From assembly GCA_937891165.1 (NCBI GenBank), contig CALAEX010000139.1, positions 1-9,815 of the forward strand: 9,815 bases of DNA. The letters are read 5' to 3'. The notes under the pieces are model-generated. The model was not told the DNA's origin, did not search any database, and saw only the letters and a list, made by a program, of their open reading frames with translations. The translations under genes were made by a program, and so were the position numbers. Source of the stretch: an uncultured Lachnospiraceae bacterium (GTDB lineage Bacteria > Bacillota > Clostridia > Lachnospirales > Lachnospiraceae). Below, piece after piece: positions 1 to 6,170 of this stretch (positions within the stretch are counted from its first letter, which is position 1; each line of letters starts with the position of its first letter).

Positions 1-220
1 AATCTGTTTTCTTAAGATAGGAAAGTAAGCCACGTCTCTGACCTACCATCTTAAGAAGACCACGTCTAGAATGATGATCCTTCTGGTTGTTCTTTAAATG
101 CTCTGTTAATTCATTAATTCTTTCTGTTAAAAGAGCAATCTGAACTTCTGGAGAACCAGTATCGTTAGCTGTTCTACCATAAGCTGCAATAATTTCCTGC
201 TTCTTTTCCTTGCTAATCAT
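1..220 (-). CDS. rpsO: 30S ribosomal protein S15 (3' end cut off by the window edge)
   Basis: S15 binds the central domain of 16S rRNA early in 30S assembly. Translation from the ATG at 218-220 gives 73 residues that begin MISKEKKQEIIAAYGR and contain the family signature stretches TGSPEVQIALLTERINELT and DHHSRRGLLKMVGQRR. The family is usually about 89 residues, so roughly the last 15 lie outside the window. The start is fixed by AGGAGGT (228-234), 7 nt upstream. The gene has its own promoter (341-369) and a leader of about 114 nt that can fold back on its Shine-Dalgarno sequence, which suggests feedback control by S15. Identification is secure from the sequence; the regulation is inferred. 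Confidence 0.97.
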   Translation of the reverse strand, partial: MISKEKKQEIIAAYGRTANDTGSPEVQIALLTERINELTEHLKNNQKDHHSRRGLLKMVGQRRGLLSYLKKTD

Positions 221-334
221 GATAATTACCTCCTGTTTTTATTTTATCGCCTACTACTAAGAATCGGTTTTAAAAACTTCAGGAGTATATCCGAATTCTG
301 AGTAATGGCTACATGGTATTTCAATCACACCATC
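221..334 (-). promoter_or_regulatory. rpsO leader, probable S15 autoregulatory RNA with Shine-Dalgarno-sequestering pseudoknot
   Basis: On the minus strand, ACTCAGAATTCGG (303 to 291) pairs with CCGATTCTTAGT (267 to 256): 11 base pairs with one mismatch and one bulge. GCC (309-307) can add three pairs with GGC (251-249) across an internal loop. The hairpin loop contains CTCCTG (285-280), an exact complement of CAGGAG (235-230) in the rpsO ribosome binding site. That gives a six-pair pseudoknot able to block initiation. A weaker ATGGT/ACCAT hairpin lies near the 5' end. S15 mRNAs in several phyla carry unrelated autoregulatory leaders, so this fits the gene; S15 binding is not shown by the sequence. 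Confidence 0.6.
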
Positions 335-340
335 TTTTTT

Positions 341-369
341 ATCATATCACATCTTTTTTCATTTGTAAA
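341..369 (-). promoter_or_regulatory. rpsO promoter (sigma-A type, extended -10)
   Basis: On the minus strand TTTACA (369-364) is followed after 17 nt by TATGAT (346-341). Each differs from consensus at one position. A TG pair one base upstream of the -10 makes it an extended -10 promoter. Transcription should begin near position 334, giving rpsO a leader of about 114 nt. Confidence 0.75.
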
Positions 370-549
370 CAAAAATTTTTCTTTTTTTTGCAGTATTCGT
401 TTTTATTTTTTCTTTAGTTTTTGGTCACAACTTGAACACAAATTCCTTGTATGATATAAACATATCAGATGACACATCTCCCCAAGATGTACATTTGGTA
501 CTCTCTCCCCTACTTATTTACTTTTTTAGATTTTTCATAACTCCCCCTC

Positions 550-575
550 AAAAGGCAGCCAATAGGCTGCCTTTT
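550..575. terminator. Symmetric, probably bidirectional intrinsic terminator
   Basis: AAAAGGCAGCC (550-560), loop AATA (561-564) and GGCTGCCTTTT (565-575) form a perfect 11-bp inverted repeat with a 7-bp GC-rich core. An A-run leads and a T-run trails on both strands, so it could stop transcription either way. It lies about 170 nt beyond the efp terminator, so it probably ends transcripts of the structured element at 582-746 or blocks read-through towards rpsO. Confidence 0.7.
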
Positions 576-581
576 ATCTAG

Positions 582-746
582 TCAAGTGGATATTCGTAAT
601 CCGCTTCGCTACTTACTCATAACCGAATAGCTACTAGCGTAGCTTGTCCGATGGAGCTTATAAGCTCCACCTGACATAAATAAGTCCCCCTACCCGCCAT
701 TTAGAACTTTACTCACTTGAAGTAGAGGACTTATTTAATTCGGTTA
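582..746. other. Structured intergenic element with nested inverted repeats (ncRNA or decayed mobile-element end)
   Basis: Several perfect inverted repeats nest here. The outer stem is TAACCGAAT (620-628) with ATTCGGTTA (738-746), 9 bp. Stacked directly on its right arm is TAAATAAGTCC (677-687) with GGACTTATTTA (727-737), 11 bp. Between them lie AGCTAC-TAGC-GTAGCT (629-644) and the 18-bp palindrome TGGAGCTTATAAGCTCCA (652-669). TCAAGTG (582-588) can pair with CACTTGA (714-720) inside the loop of the 11-bp stem, a possible pseudoknot. The block sits between two terminators and is less AT-rich than its surroundings. I do not recognise the family. It could be a small RNA ending at the 550-575 terminator, or a palindromic end of a lost or non-autonomous transposable element. 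Confidence 0.5.
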
Positions 747-786
747 AAAAAAGCCTTACTCTGCTCTATGTAAGCAGAATAAGACT
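746..786 (-). terminator. Intrinsic terminator of efp
   Basis: On the minus strand a 14-bp stem (786-773 with 765-752, including two G-U pairs) encloses a 7-nt loop and is followed by a run of seven T. It begins 28 nt after the efp stop codon. Confidence 0.85.
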
Positions 787-814
787 TTCTATTAGCTACT
801 AAGCTACTATGAAA

Positions 815-1372
815 TTAAACACGCTTCATATATTCGCCAGTTCTAGTATCAATCTGAATTCTATCACCTTGTTCTACGAATAATGGAACATATACAGTTG
901 CACCTGTTTCTACTACAGCTGGTTTAGAAGCTCCAGTTGCTGTATCACCCTTAAAACCTGGTTCTGTTTCTGTGATTTCAAGTTCTACAAACAAAGGTGG
1001 CTCAATTGCAAATACATCCTTATTATGAGAAAGCATCTTTACCATTTCGTTTTCCTTTACAAACTTTAAGGAATCACCAATCTGGTCTTCAGACAATGCA
1101 ATCTGGTCATAAGTTTCTGTATTCATAAAGTGGAATAAATCTCCATCACTATATAAATACTGCATATCAGAACGTTCAATATGAGCAGCTGGGAACTTTT
1201 CTGTTGGACGAAATGTTTTTTCCGTTACGCCACCATTCTTAATATTTTTTAACTTTGTTCTTACGAACGCAGCACCCTTACCTGGTTTAACGTGCTGAAA
1301 TTCAATTACCTGTACTACATTTCCTTCGATTTCAAGAGTAAGACCATTTCTAAAATCACCTGCAGAAATCAT
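815..1372 (-). CDS. efp: Translation elongation factor P
   Basis: EF-P binds between the ribosomal P and E sites and promotes peptide-bond formation when ribosomes stall on consecutive prolines. The 185-residue product matches the usual family length and shows all three beta domains: an N-terminal KOW-like domain (about 1-62), a middle OB domain (about 67-125) and a C-terminal OB domain ending in the signature GDRIQIDTRTGEYMKR. The tip loop reads KPGKGAA with Lys32. The equivalent lysine carries a post-translational modification in many bacteria (5-aminopentanol in B. subtilis); no modification enzyme is encoded here. The start is set by AGGAGG (1381-1387 region) 8 nt upstream. Its own promoter lies just after the peptidase gene, and a strong terminator follows. 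Confidence 0.98.
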   Translation of the reverse strand: MISAGDFRNGLTLEIEGNVVQVIEFQHVKPGKGAAFVRTKLKNIKNGGVTEKTFRPTEKFPAAHIERSDMQYLYSDGDLFHFMNTETYDQIALSEDQIGDSLKFVKENEMVKMLSHNKDVFAIEPPLFVELEITETEPGFKGDTATGASKPAVVETGATVYVPLFVEQGDRIQIDTRTGEYMKRV

Positions 1373-1455
1373 GATTAAAATCCTCCTTATTTTTTTTAAT
1401 TCATAATAAATCGAACACTCGGAATTCGCTATCGCTATTTCCTCATACTTTTGAT

Positions 1456-1484
1456 AGTGTAACCTAAAACCACAAATTTTTCAA
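1456..1484 (-). promoter_or_regulatory. Probable efp promoter
   Basis: On the minus strand TTGAAA (1484-1479) is followed after 17 nt by TACACT (1461-1456), matching consensus at 5 of 6 and 4 of 6 positions. Initiation near 1449 would give a leader of about 77 nt. It begins only 7 nt past the peptidase stop codon, and I see no terminator between the two genes. efp could therefore be transcribed from here and by read-through. Confidence 0.55.
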
Positions 1485-1491
1485 CCATTTT

Positions 1492-2565
1492 TTACAATTC
1501 AATCAACTCTTTTGAAGAATGTGCAAAATTCTCATATCCATCCTCGGTAATTACTACCATATCTTCAATACGAACTCCGCCAAAATCAGGAACATAAATT
1601 CCAGGTTCTACAGTCATAATCATACCTGCTTCAATGATATCTTCTTCTATCATAGAAAATCTTGGATTTTCATGGATTTCTAATCCAACACTATGACCTA
1701 ATCCATGTCCAAAACATCCTTCATATCCAGCTTCATAGATAATCTTTCTTGCCACTGCATCATACTCTTTTCCACGAAGTCCCGGTGCTAACATATCTAA
1801 TACTGCTAACTGAGCTTTTAATACAGTAGAATAAATTTCTTTCTGTTGTTTATTTGCCTTTCCAACAACAACTGTTCTTGTCATATCAGAACAATACCCT
1901 TTATACACACAACCAAAATCCATCGTTACAAAATCGCCTTTCTCTATCTGACGATGTCCTGGCTCTGCATGAGGCTTAGAAGAATTTACGCCTGATGCTA
2001 CAATTGTCTCAAAACTAAGCTTATCTGCACCGTTTAATTTCATAATATATTCTAACTTTGCTGCAATTTCAATTTCTGTTACACCTGGACGAATATGACG
2101 CAATACTTCCTCAAATGCCAAATCCCCAATATGCTCTGCCTGACGCATAAAAGCAATTTCCTCTTTTGTTTTAATACGACGAAGTCTTGCTAACTCCCCT
2201 TTCAAAGGAACTAATTCTTTAACTTTTAAACGTTCCCTTAAATCCATATACTCACTATAACGTACCTGTAATGCTTCAAAACCAAGCACCTTTACCTGTT
2301 CTGCTGCCAAAACCTGATTAATAACTGCACAATAATCTCTATTACTGCCTACCTCTACCACTGTATAATCTGGTGCTTGTACCTTAGCCGCAATAGTATA
2401 ACGAGAATCCGTAAACAATGTTTTACTATTTCTTGTTACCAACAAATATCCTGTTGCCCCTGTAAATCCACTCAAATAACGCATATTATAGCCATCCGAA
2501 ACTAAAACAGCATCCACTTTTTTATTTTGAAGCAACTCATCCAACTTCTGATATCTTACTTTCAT
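1492..2565 (-). CDS. Xaa-Pro aminopeptidase, M24B family (pita-bread metallopeptidase)
   Basis: The predicted cytoplasmic enzyme removes an N-terminal residue that precedes proline, which general aminopeptidases cannot do. The 357-residue protein has a creatinase-like N-terminal domain (about 1-125) and a pita-bread catalytic domain (about 135-350). All five dinuclear metal ligands are present: Asp216 (MDFG), Asp227 (SDMTRT), His291 (GLGHSVG), Glu320 (TVEPGIY) and Glu334 (VRIED). His199 and His298 fit the other active-site histidines. Its length matches short bacterial forms such as B. subtilis YqhT rather than the ~440-residue E. coli PepP. An AAAGGAG site (2578-2584) lies 12 nt upstream, slightly far. 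The gene lies between aroQ and efp, an order conserved in Firmicutes, but an inverted-repeat element separates it from aroQ. I found only weak promoter-like sequence in front of it. Confidence 0.93.
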   Translation of the reverse strand: MKVRYQKLDELLQNKKVDAVLVSDGYNMRYLSGFTGATGYLLVTRNSKTLFTDSRYTIAAKVQAPDYTVVEVGSNRDYCAVINQVLAAEQVKVLGFEALQVRYSEYMDLRERLKVKELVPLKGELARLRRIKTKEEIAFMRQAEHIGDLAFEEVLRHIRPGVTEIEIAAKLEYIMKLNGADKLSFETIVASGVNSSKPHAEPGHRQIEKGDFVTMDFGCVYKGYCSDMTRTVVVGKANKQQKEIYSTVLKAQLAVLDMLAPGLRGKEYDAVARKIIYEAGYEGCFGHGLGHSVGLEIHENPRFSMIEEDIIEAGMIMTVEPGIYVPDFGGVRIEDMVVITEDGYENFAHSSKELIEL

Positions 2566-2629
2566 AACTTCTATTTTCTCCTTTCAACTTTTTCTTTCTA
2601 TATTTACTATTAAGATTCATTACTTTGGC

Positions 2630-2768
2630 AAACGCTTACTCTATTTAGTATCTTATAAGGACCGTTTAGAAACGGCAGTCCTTGGCGAGGTCTTTTCGAG
2701 CCTAGTACCGTTCCGTTTCGCCACGAGCGAGAGCGTGTCCTAAAAGATACTAAATAGAGTAAGCGTTT
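2630..2768. repeat. 139-bp element with perfect 25-bp terminal inverted repeats (MITE-like or large RNA stem)
   Basis: Positions 2630-2654 (starting AAACGCTTACTC) and 2744-2768 (ending GAGTAAGCGTTT) are exact reverse complements over 25 bp. The stem extends inward by about five more pairs (GGAC region 2658-2662 with 2737-2741) after a bulge and mismatch. The interior is clearly richer in GC than the flanks and contains a second hairpin (2657-2683, AAGGAC...CGTTT-AG-AAACG...GTCCTT) and a GGCGA/TCGCC pairing. No ORF fits inside and I see no convincing target-site duplication. It starts 9 nt after the aroQ stop codon and has no T-tract, so it is not a standard terminator. A non-autonomous transposable element is the best guess; an RNA processing or stability element is the alternative. 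Confidence 0.7.
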
Positions 2769-2777
2769 ATAAAAATA

Positions 2778-3215
2778 TCATATACAAAGATATGCTTTTA
2801 GTGCATCTAGCGCAAGAAAATACCCCTGCAATCCAAGTCCTAAAATTTCCCCTGTACAGACTGGTGTAATCACGGAAGTATGTCGAAATTCTTCTCTTTT
2901 ATATACATTTGAAATATGCACTTCAATCTTTGGCACTTCAATTGATGCAAGTGCATCTCGAATCGCAATACTATAATGTGCGTAAGCTCCGGGATTAATA
3001 ACAATACCATCTACTTTATCATAATACGCTTGCTGAATACGGTCAATAATTGCACCTTCACTATTATCTTGAAACAATTCCAACTCTATTCCATCTTCCT
3101 CTGCCTTTTGTTGCAATCGTTCTACTAAATCTCTATACGATTCTTTACCATAAATCCCTTTTTCACGAATACCCAAAAAATTTAAATTTGGACCATTAAT
3201 AACTAATACTTTCAT
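2778..3215 (-). CDS. aroQ: 3-dehydroquinate dehydratase, type II
   Basis: This enzyme catalyses the third step of the shikimate pathway, 3-dehydroquinate to 3-dehydroshikimate, as a cytoplasmic dodecamer in the family. The 145 residues match the usual length. The sequence shows the N-terminal GPNLNFLGIRE motif, lid residues Arg17 and catalytic Tyr22, the substrate-binding motif NPGAYAHYS with Asn74 and His80, and the HISN motif with His100 plus Arg111. The common FQSNHEG motif reads FQDNSEG (48-54), a variation that leaves the known catalytic residues in place. The gene begins 7 nt after the aroK stop. Its ribosome binding sequence (GGAAGGAG) overlaps the end of aroK, so the two are probably translationally coupled. 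Confidence 0.96.
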   Translation of the reverse strand: MKVLVINGPNLNFLGIREKGIYGKESYRDLVERLQQKAEEDGIELELFQDNSEGAIIDRIQQAYYDKVDGIVINPGAYAHYSIAIRDALASIEVPKIEVHISNVYKREEFRHTSVITPVCTGEILGLGLQGYFLALDALKAYLCI

Positions 3216-3222
3216 TTTCCTT

Positions 3223-3738
3223 TTACTCCTTCCATAGCCGTTCTAAGCAACAAATTATTTCATATATAGAAATTTTATCTGTCTGTACAATAACATCTGC
3301 CACTTTCTCATAGATTGGATTGCGTATTTCTAACATTTTCTCTATTTTTTCTCGTAAATCTCCTTCTTTTAAAAGAGGTCTTGTTGTATCTCCTTTTAAA
3401 CGCTCTACTAATGTATCCGTCTCTGCTTTTAAATAAACCACAACTCCTAATTGCTTCAAAAGTTGTGCATTTTCTTCTCGCATAGGAAGTCCACCACCAG
3501 TAGCAAGCACTATGCTTTTTGACTCTTTAATTAACTGATGAAGTACTCTCGTTTCTTGTTGCCGAAAATAAGCTTCTCCTTTTTGCTCAAACAGTGCAGA
3601 AATTGTCATACCTTCTTGTTCTTCAATCAATGCATCCGTATCTAAAAATGTCACACCAAATGACCTTGCTACCTTTTCTCCTATCGTACTCTTTCCACAG
3701 CCCATATATCCAATTAAAATAATTGTCTTCTGTTTCAT
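3223..3738 (-). CDS. aroK: Shikimate kinase
   Basis: The enzyme phosphorylates shikimate at the 3-hydroxyl using ATP, the fifth step of the pathway. The 171-residue protein has the P-loop GYMGCGKST (10-18) and the shikimate-binding residues Asp33/Asp35 (LDTD), Arg59 (YFRQQE) and the GGG motif (81-83). It also has the lid arginine in TTRPLL (Arg120) and the adenine-loop region RNPIY (139-143). Length and motif order match AroK/AroL. The stop codon lies 7 nt before aroQ. The start is 6 nt after the YqeG-type gene, whose last codons supply a GGAAGG ribosome binding site. aroK and aroQ are adjacent, but the intervening aroE step is not encoded here. Confidence 0.96.
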   Translation of the reverse strand: MKQKTIILIGYMGCGKSTIGEKVARSFGVTFLDTDALIEEQEGMTISALFEQKGEAYFRQQETRVLHQLIKESKSIVLATGGGLPMREENAQLLKQLGVVVYLKAETDTLVERLKGDTTRPLLKEGDLREKIEKMLEIRNPIYEKVADVIVQTDKISIYEIICCLERLWKE

Positions 3739-3744
3739 ATACTT

Positions 3745-4242
3745 CTACAACCTTCCACATTGATTCTTTTTATAACAATACAAAATTGGTTTTTCCAAAT
3801 ATCGTTTTAATACAATCTGTATCTCTTCCTGTTTATCAATTGGCTCTACTAAATACGTTTCAATTCCCGTTCGTTTTGCACCCCATACATCTGTAAATAA
3901 TTGGTCACCAATAAATATAGTATTTTTTGGTGTACTACCCATTTTCTCCATTGCTTGTTCATAACCAGAGCGTTTTGGTTTTCCCGCTTTATAAATATAA
4001 TCTACTTGAATTGGCTCATTAAACATTTTTACTCTTGCTTCTTTATTATTGGAAAGCAAACAGATACGAAAACCTATTTTTTTCAAACGCTCCATTAACG
4101 CTATTGTACGCTCTGTTGCTGGTTTTCCATGCTCGGTCAATGTATTATCAATATCAAAAATTAAAGCACGAATTCCTCTCTCATACAGTTTTTCATAAGG
4201 AATATCATATGCCGATGCTATCATGTGGTCTGGATAAAACAT
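3745..4242 (-). CDS. YqeG-family HAD phosphatase (subfamily IIIA)
   Basis: This is a 165-residue cytoplasmic HAD-superfamily phosphatase of the YqeG type; the physiological substrate is not established. Motif I is DIDNTL, with nucleophile Asp30 and acid/base Asp32. Motif II is LLSNN (Ser64), motif III is the lysine in AGKPKRSG (86-93), and motif IV is IGDQLFTDVWGA with Asp113 and Asp118. There is no cap domain insertion, as expected for subfamily IIIA. AGGAGG (4249-4254) precedes the ATG. In B. subtilis yqeG lies beside the shikimate dehydrogenase gene, so its place before aroK is consistent with a recurring link to aromatic biosynthesis. The C-terminus (KKNQCGRL) forms the Shine-Dalgarno region of aroK. 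Confidence 0.9.
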   Translation of the reverse strand: MFYPDHMIASAYDIPYEKLYERGIRALIFDIDNTLTEHGKPATERTIALMERLKKIGFRICLLSNNKEARVKMFNEPIQVDYIYKAGKPKRSGYEQAMEKMGSTPKNTIFIGDQLFTDVWGAKRTGIETYLVEPIDKQEEIQIVLKRYLEKPILYCYKKNQCGRL

Positions 4243-4262
4243 TTTTTTCCTCCTACTTTTTC

Positions 4263-6161
4263 TTATTTTTTCTTATGCACATTTCGAATGGTCTTCTTTT
4301 TCTTTGGAGCTTCTTTTGCCTTTCCTTTATAATCTCTATTGGAATTATGCCCATAATTTGCATTTTTCTCTTTTGGTCGAATCAAGCAATTTTTTTCATA
4401 TCCAATTAAATCTTCCCTACCTGCTAGTTTCAATGCTTCTAATACCAAATCATAATTCTTTGGATTGCGATATTGAATTAATGCACGTTGCATCGCCTTT
4501 TCATGTGGAGATTTTGGAGTGTATACTTCTTTCATTGTTCTTGGGTCTAACCCTGTATAATACATACAAGTAGAAATGGTAGATGGTGTTGGATAAAAAT
4601 CTTGTACTTGTTCTGGCATATAACCAAGGTCACGCAAATATTCTGCCAATTTTACTGCTTCTTTTATTGTAGACCCTGGATGAGAAGACATCAAATATGG
4701 TACAACATACTGTTCTTTTCCAAGTTTTTTGTTTGTTGCTTTATATTTTTTAAGAAATGCCTCATATACAGAATTTTCTGGTTTACCCATCATGGACAAT
4801 ACTTCATCACAAATATGTTCGGGTGCTACTTTCAATTGCCCACTAATATGATGTTCACAAAGTTCCTTAAAAAAGGTATCATCTTTATCTGCCATCAAAT
4901 AGTCAAAACGAATCCCAGAACGAATAAATACTTTCTTTACTTTTGGCAATTCTCTCAACTTCCGAAGCAGTTTCAAGTAATCACTATGGTCTACTTCCAT
5001 ATTAGCACATGGTTTTGGAAACAGACATTGCTTATTTGGACAAACTCCTTTCGTCAACTGTTTTTTACAAGCAGGGGCACGGAAATTTGCCGTTGGTCCA
5101 CCTACATCATTGATATACCCCTTAAAATCTGCATCCCACTGAAATTCTTCTGCTTCTTTTAAAATTGACTCATGACTTCTTGTTTGAATAATTCTCCCTT
5201 GGTGAAATGTTAAAGCACAAAAGCTACATCCACCAAAACAACCTCGATTACTTACTAAACTAAATTTTAACTCTTGAATAATTGGAATACCACCCTTTTC
5301 TTCATAGCTTGGATGATACGTTCTCATATAAGGCAGAGCATAGACTCTATCCATTTCTGCTTGTGTCAATGGTTTTGCAGGAGGATTTTGCACTACATAC
5401 TCTTTTTCTGCATATGGCTCTACCAATCGTTTTCCTGAAAATGCATCTGTATTACAATATTGAATATAAAAACTTTCCGCAAATGTCTTTTTATCCTTTA
5501 CAATCTCCAAAAAAGATGGCAAAGATATCGCATCATATACGGAATCTAGCGAAGTTGTACGATACACTGTTCCATCTACAAAAGTAATATCTTTAATGTC
5601 GATTCCACTATTTAATGCATCTGCAATTTCCACAATAGATTTTTCCCCCATACCATAAGAAATCAAATCCGCTTGCGAATCTAACAAAATCGAACGCTTT
5701 ACTTTATCACTCCAATAATCATAATGTCCTAATCTTCTTAAAGAAGCTTCAATCCCACCTACAATAATTGGAATTTGTTTATATACTTTTCGAATTAAAT
5801 TACTATATACAATCGTTGCACGGTCTGGTCGCTTACCAATCTCACCACCCGGAGTATAAGCATCATTTTGACGGCGTTTCTTTGCTACGGTGTAATGATT
5901 GACCATCGTATCCATATTTCCTGCACAAACCAAAAAACCAAGACGAGGTTTCCCAAGTATCGTAATACTAGATTCGTCCTTCCAATCTGGTTGTGAAATA
6001 ATACCAACACGATATCCATGACTTTCTAATACACGGCTAATAATCGCTGGTCCAAATGAAGTATGGTCTACATAAGCATCGCCTATTACATAAATAAAGT
6101 CGCACTCCATCCAACCTCGTTTCTCCATATCTGCTTTACATATCGGTAAAAAATCTTTCAT
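4263..6161 (-). CDS. YgiQ-family radical SAM protein
   Basis: The 632-residue protein belongs to the YgiQ family of radical SAM enzymes; no reaction is established. The N-terminal region (about 20-200) includes VDHTSFGPAIISRVLE and GGIEASLRRLGHYDYW, which are characteristic of the family. The radical SAM core begins near residue 298 and carries the iron-sulfur motif CFGGCSFC with Cys308, Cys312 and Cys315. A second cysteine group (365, 374, 379, 385) follows and may bind another cluster. The last ~40 residues are very lysine-rich (APKKKK, VHKKK) and probably disordered. The AGGAGG ribosome binding site overlaps the TAG stop of the MATE gene, and the start lies 9 nt after that stop, so the two are in one transcript. 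Confidence 0.92.
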   Translation of the reverse strand: MKDFLPICKADMEKRGWMECDFIYVIGDAYVDHTSFGPAIISRVLESHGYRVGIISQPDWKDESSITILGKPRLGFLVCAGNMDTMVNHYTVAKKRRQNDAYTPGGEIGKRPDRATIVYSNLIRKVYKQIPIIVGGIEASLRRLGHYDYWSDKVKRSILLDSQADLISYGMGEKSIVEIADALNSGIDIKDITFVDGTVYRTTSLDSVYDAISLPSFLEIVKDKKTFAESFYIQYCNTDAFSGKRLVEPYAEKEYVVQNPPAKPLTQAEMDRVYALPYMRTYHPSYEEKGGIPIIQELKFSLVSNRGCFGGCSFCALTFHQGRIIQTRSHESILKEAEEFQWDADFKGYINDVGGPTANFRAPACKKQLTKGVCPNKQCLFPKPCANMEVDHSDYLKLLRKLRELPKVKKVFIRSGIRFDYLMADKDDTFFKELCEHHISGQLKVAPEHICDEVLSMMGKPENSVYEAFLKKYKATNKKLGKEQYVVPYLMSSHPGSTIKEAVKLAEYLRDLGYMPEQVQDFYPTPSTISTCMYYTGLDPRTMKEVYTPKSPHEKAMQRALIQYRNPKNYDLVLEALKLAGREDLIGYEKNCLIRPKEKNANYGHNSNRDYKGKAKEAPKKKKTIRNVHKKK

Positions 6162-6170
6162 TGTTTCCTC

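Larger units (their letters stand above)
221..814. other. 594-nt gene-poor region between efp and rpsO
   Basis: No long ORF is present on either strand. From right to left it holds: the efp terminator (746-786); a structured element with nested inverted repeats (582-746); a symmetric terminator hairpin (550-575); a stretch (403-549) with purine-rich Shine-Dalgarno-like runs on the minus strand, a small hairpin (474-490, ACATCT/AGATGT) and a possible 24-codon ORF (403-477); a very A/T-rich spacer; the rpsO promoter (341-369); and the rpsO leader (221-334). Confidence 0.8.

Noticed and set aside
609..677. A 22-codon minus-strand frame (begins MSGGAYKLHR) preceded by a G-rich run
   Set aside because: It runs straight through the palindrome and stems of the structured element. 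The G-run belongs to that structure, so an RNA or element explanation is simpler.
1373..1491. A terminator or riboswitch between the peptidase gene and efp
   Set aside because: I found no stable hairpin with a T-tract and no recognisable riboswitch core; the space is accounted for by a promoter, a short leader and the efp ribosome binding site.
2630..2768. The large inverted repeat as an intrinsic terminator for the aroQ operon
   Set aside because: The second arm is followed by only three T and the loop is about 89 nt with its own folds, unlike the compact hairpins plus T-tracts found after efp and the glycosidase.
4602..5162. A 186-codon plus-strand open frame, with several shorter plus-strand frames at 3901-5587
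   Set aside because: They lie opposite the YqeG- and YgiQ-type genes, have no ribosome binding sites, and their translations are rich in Phe, Tyr, Cys and His, as expected from the antisense of AT-rich coding DNA.
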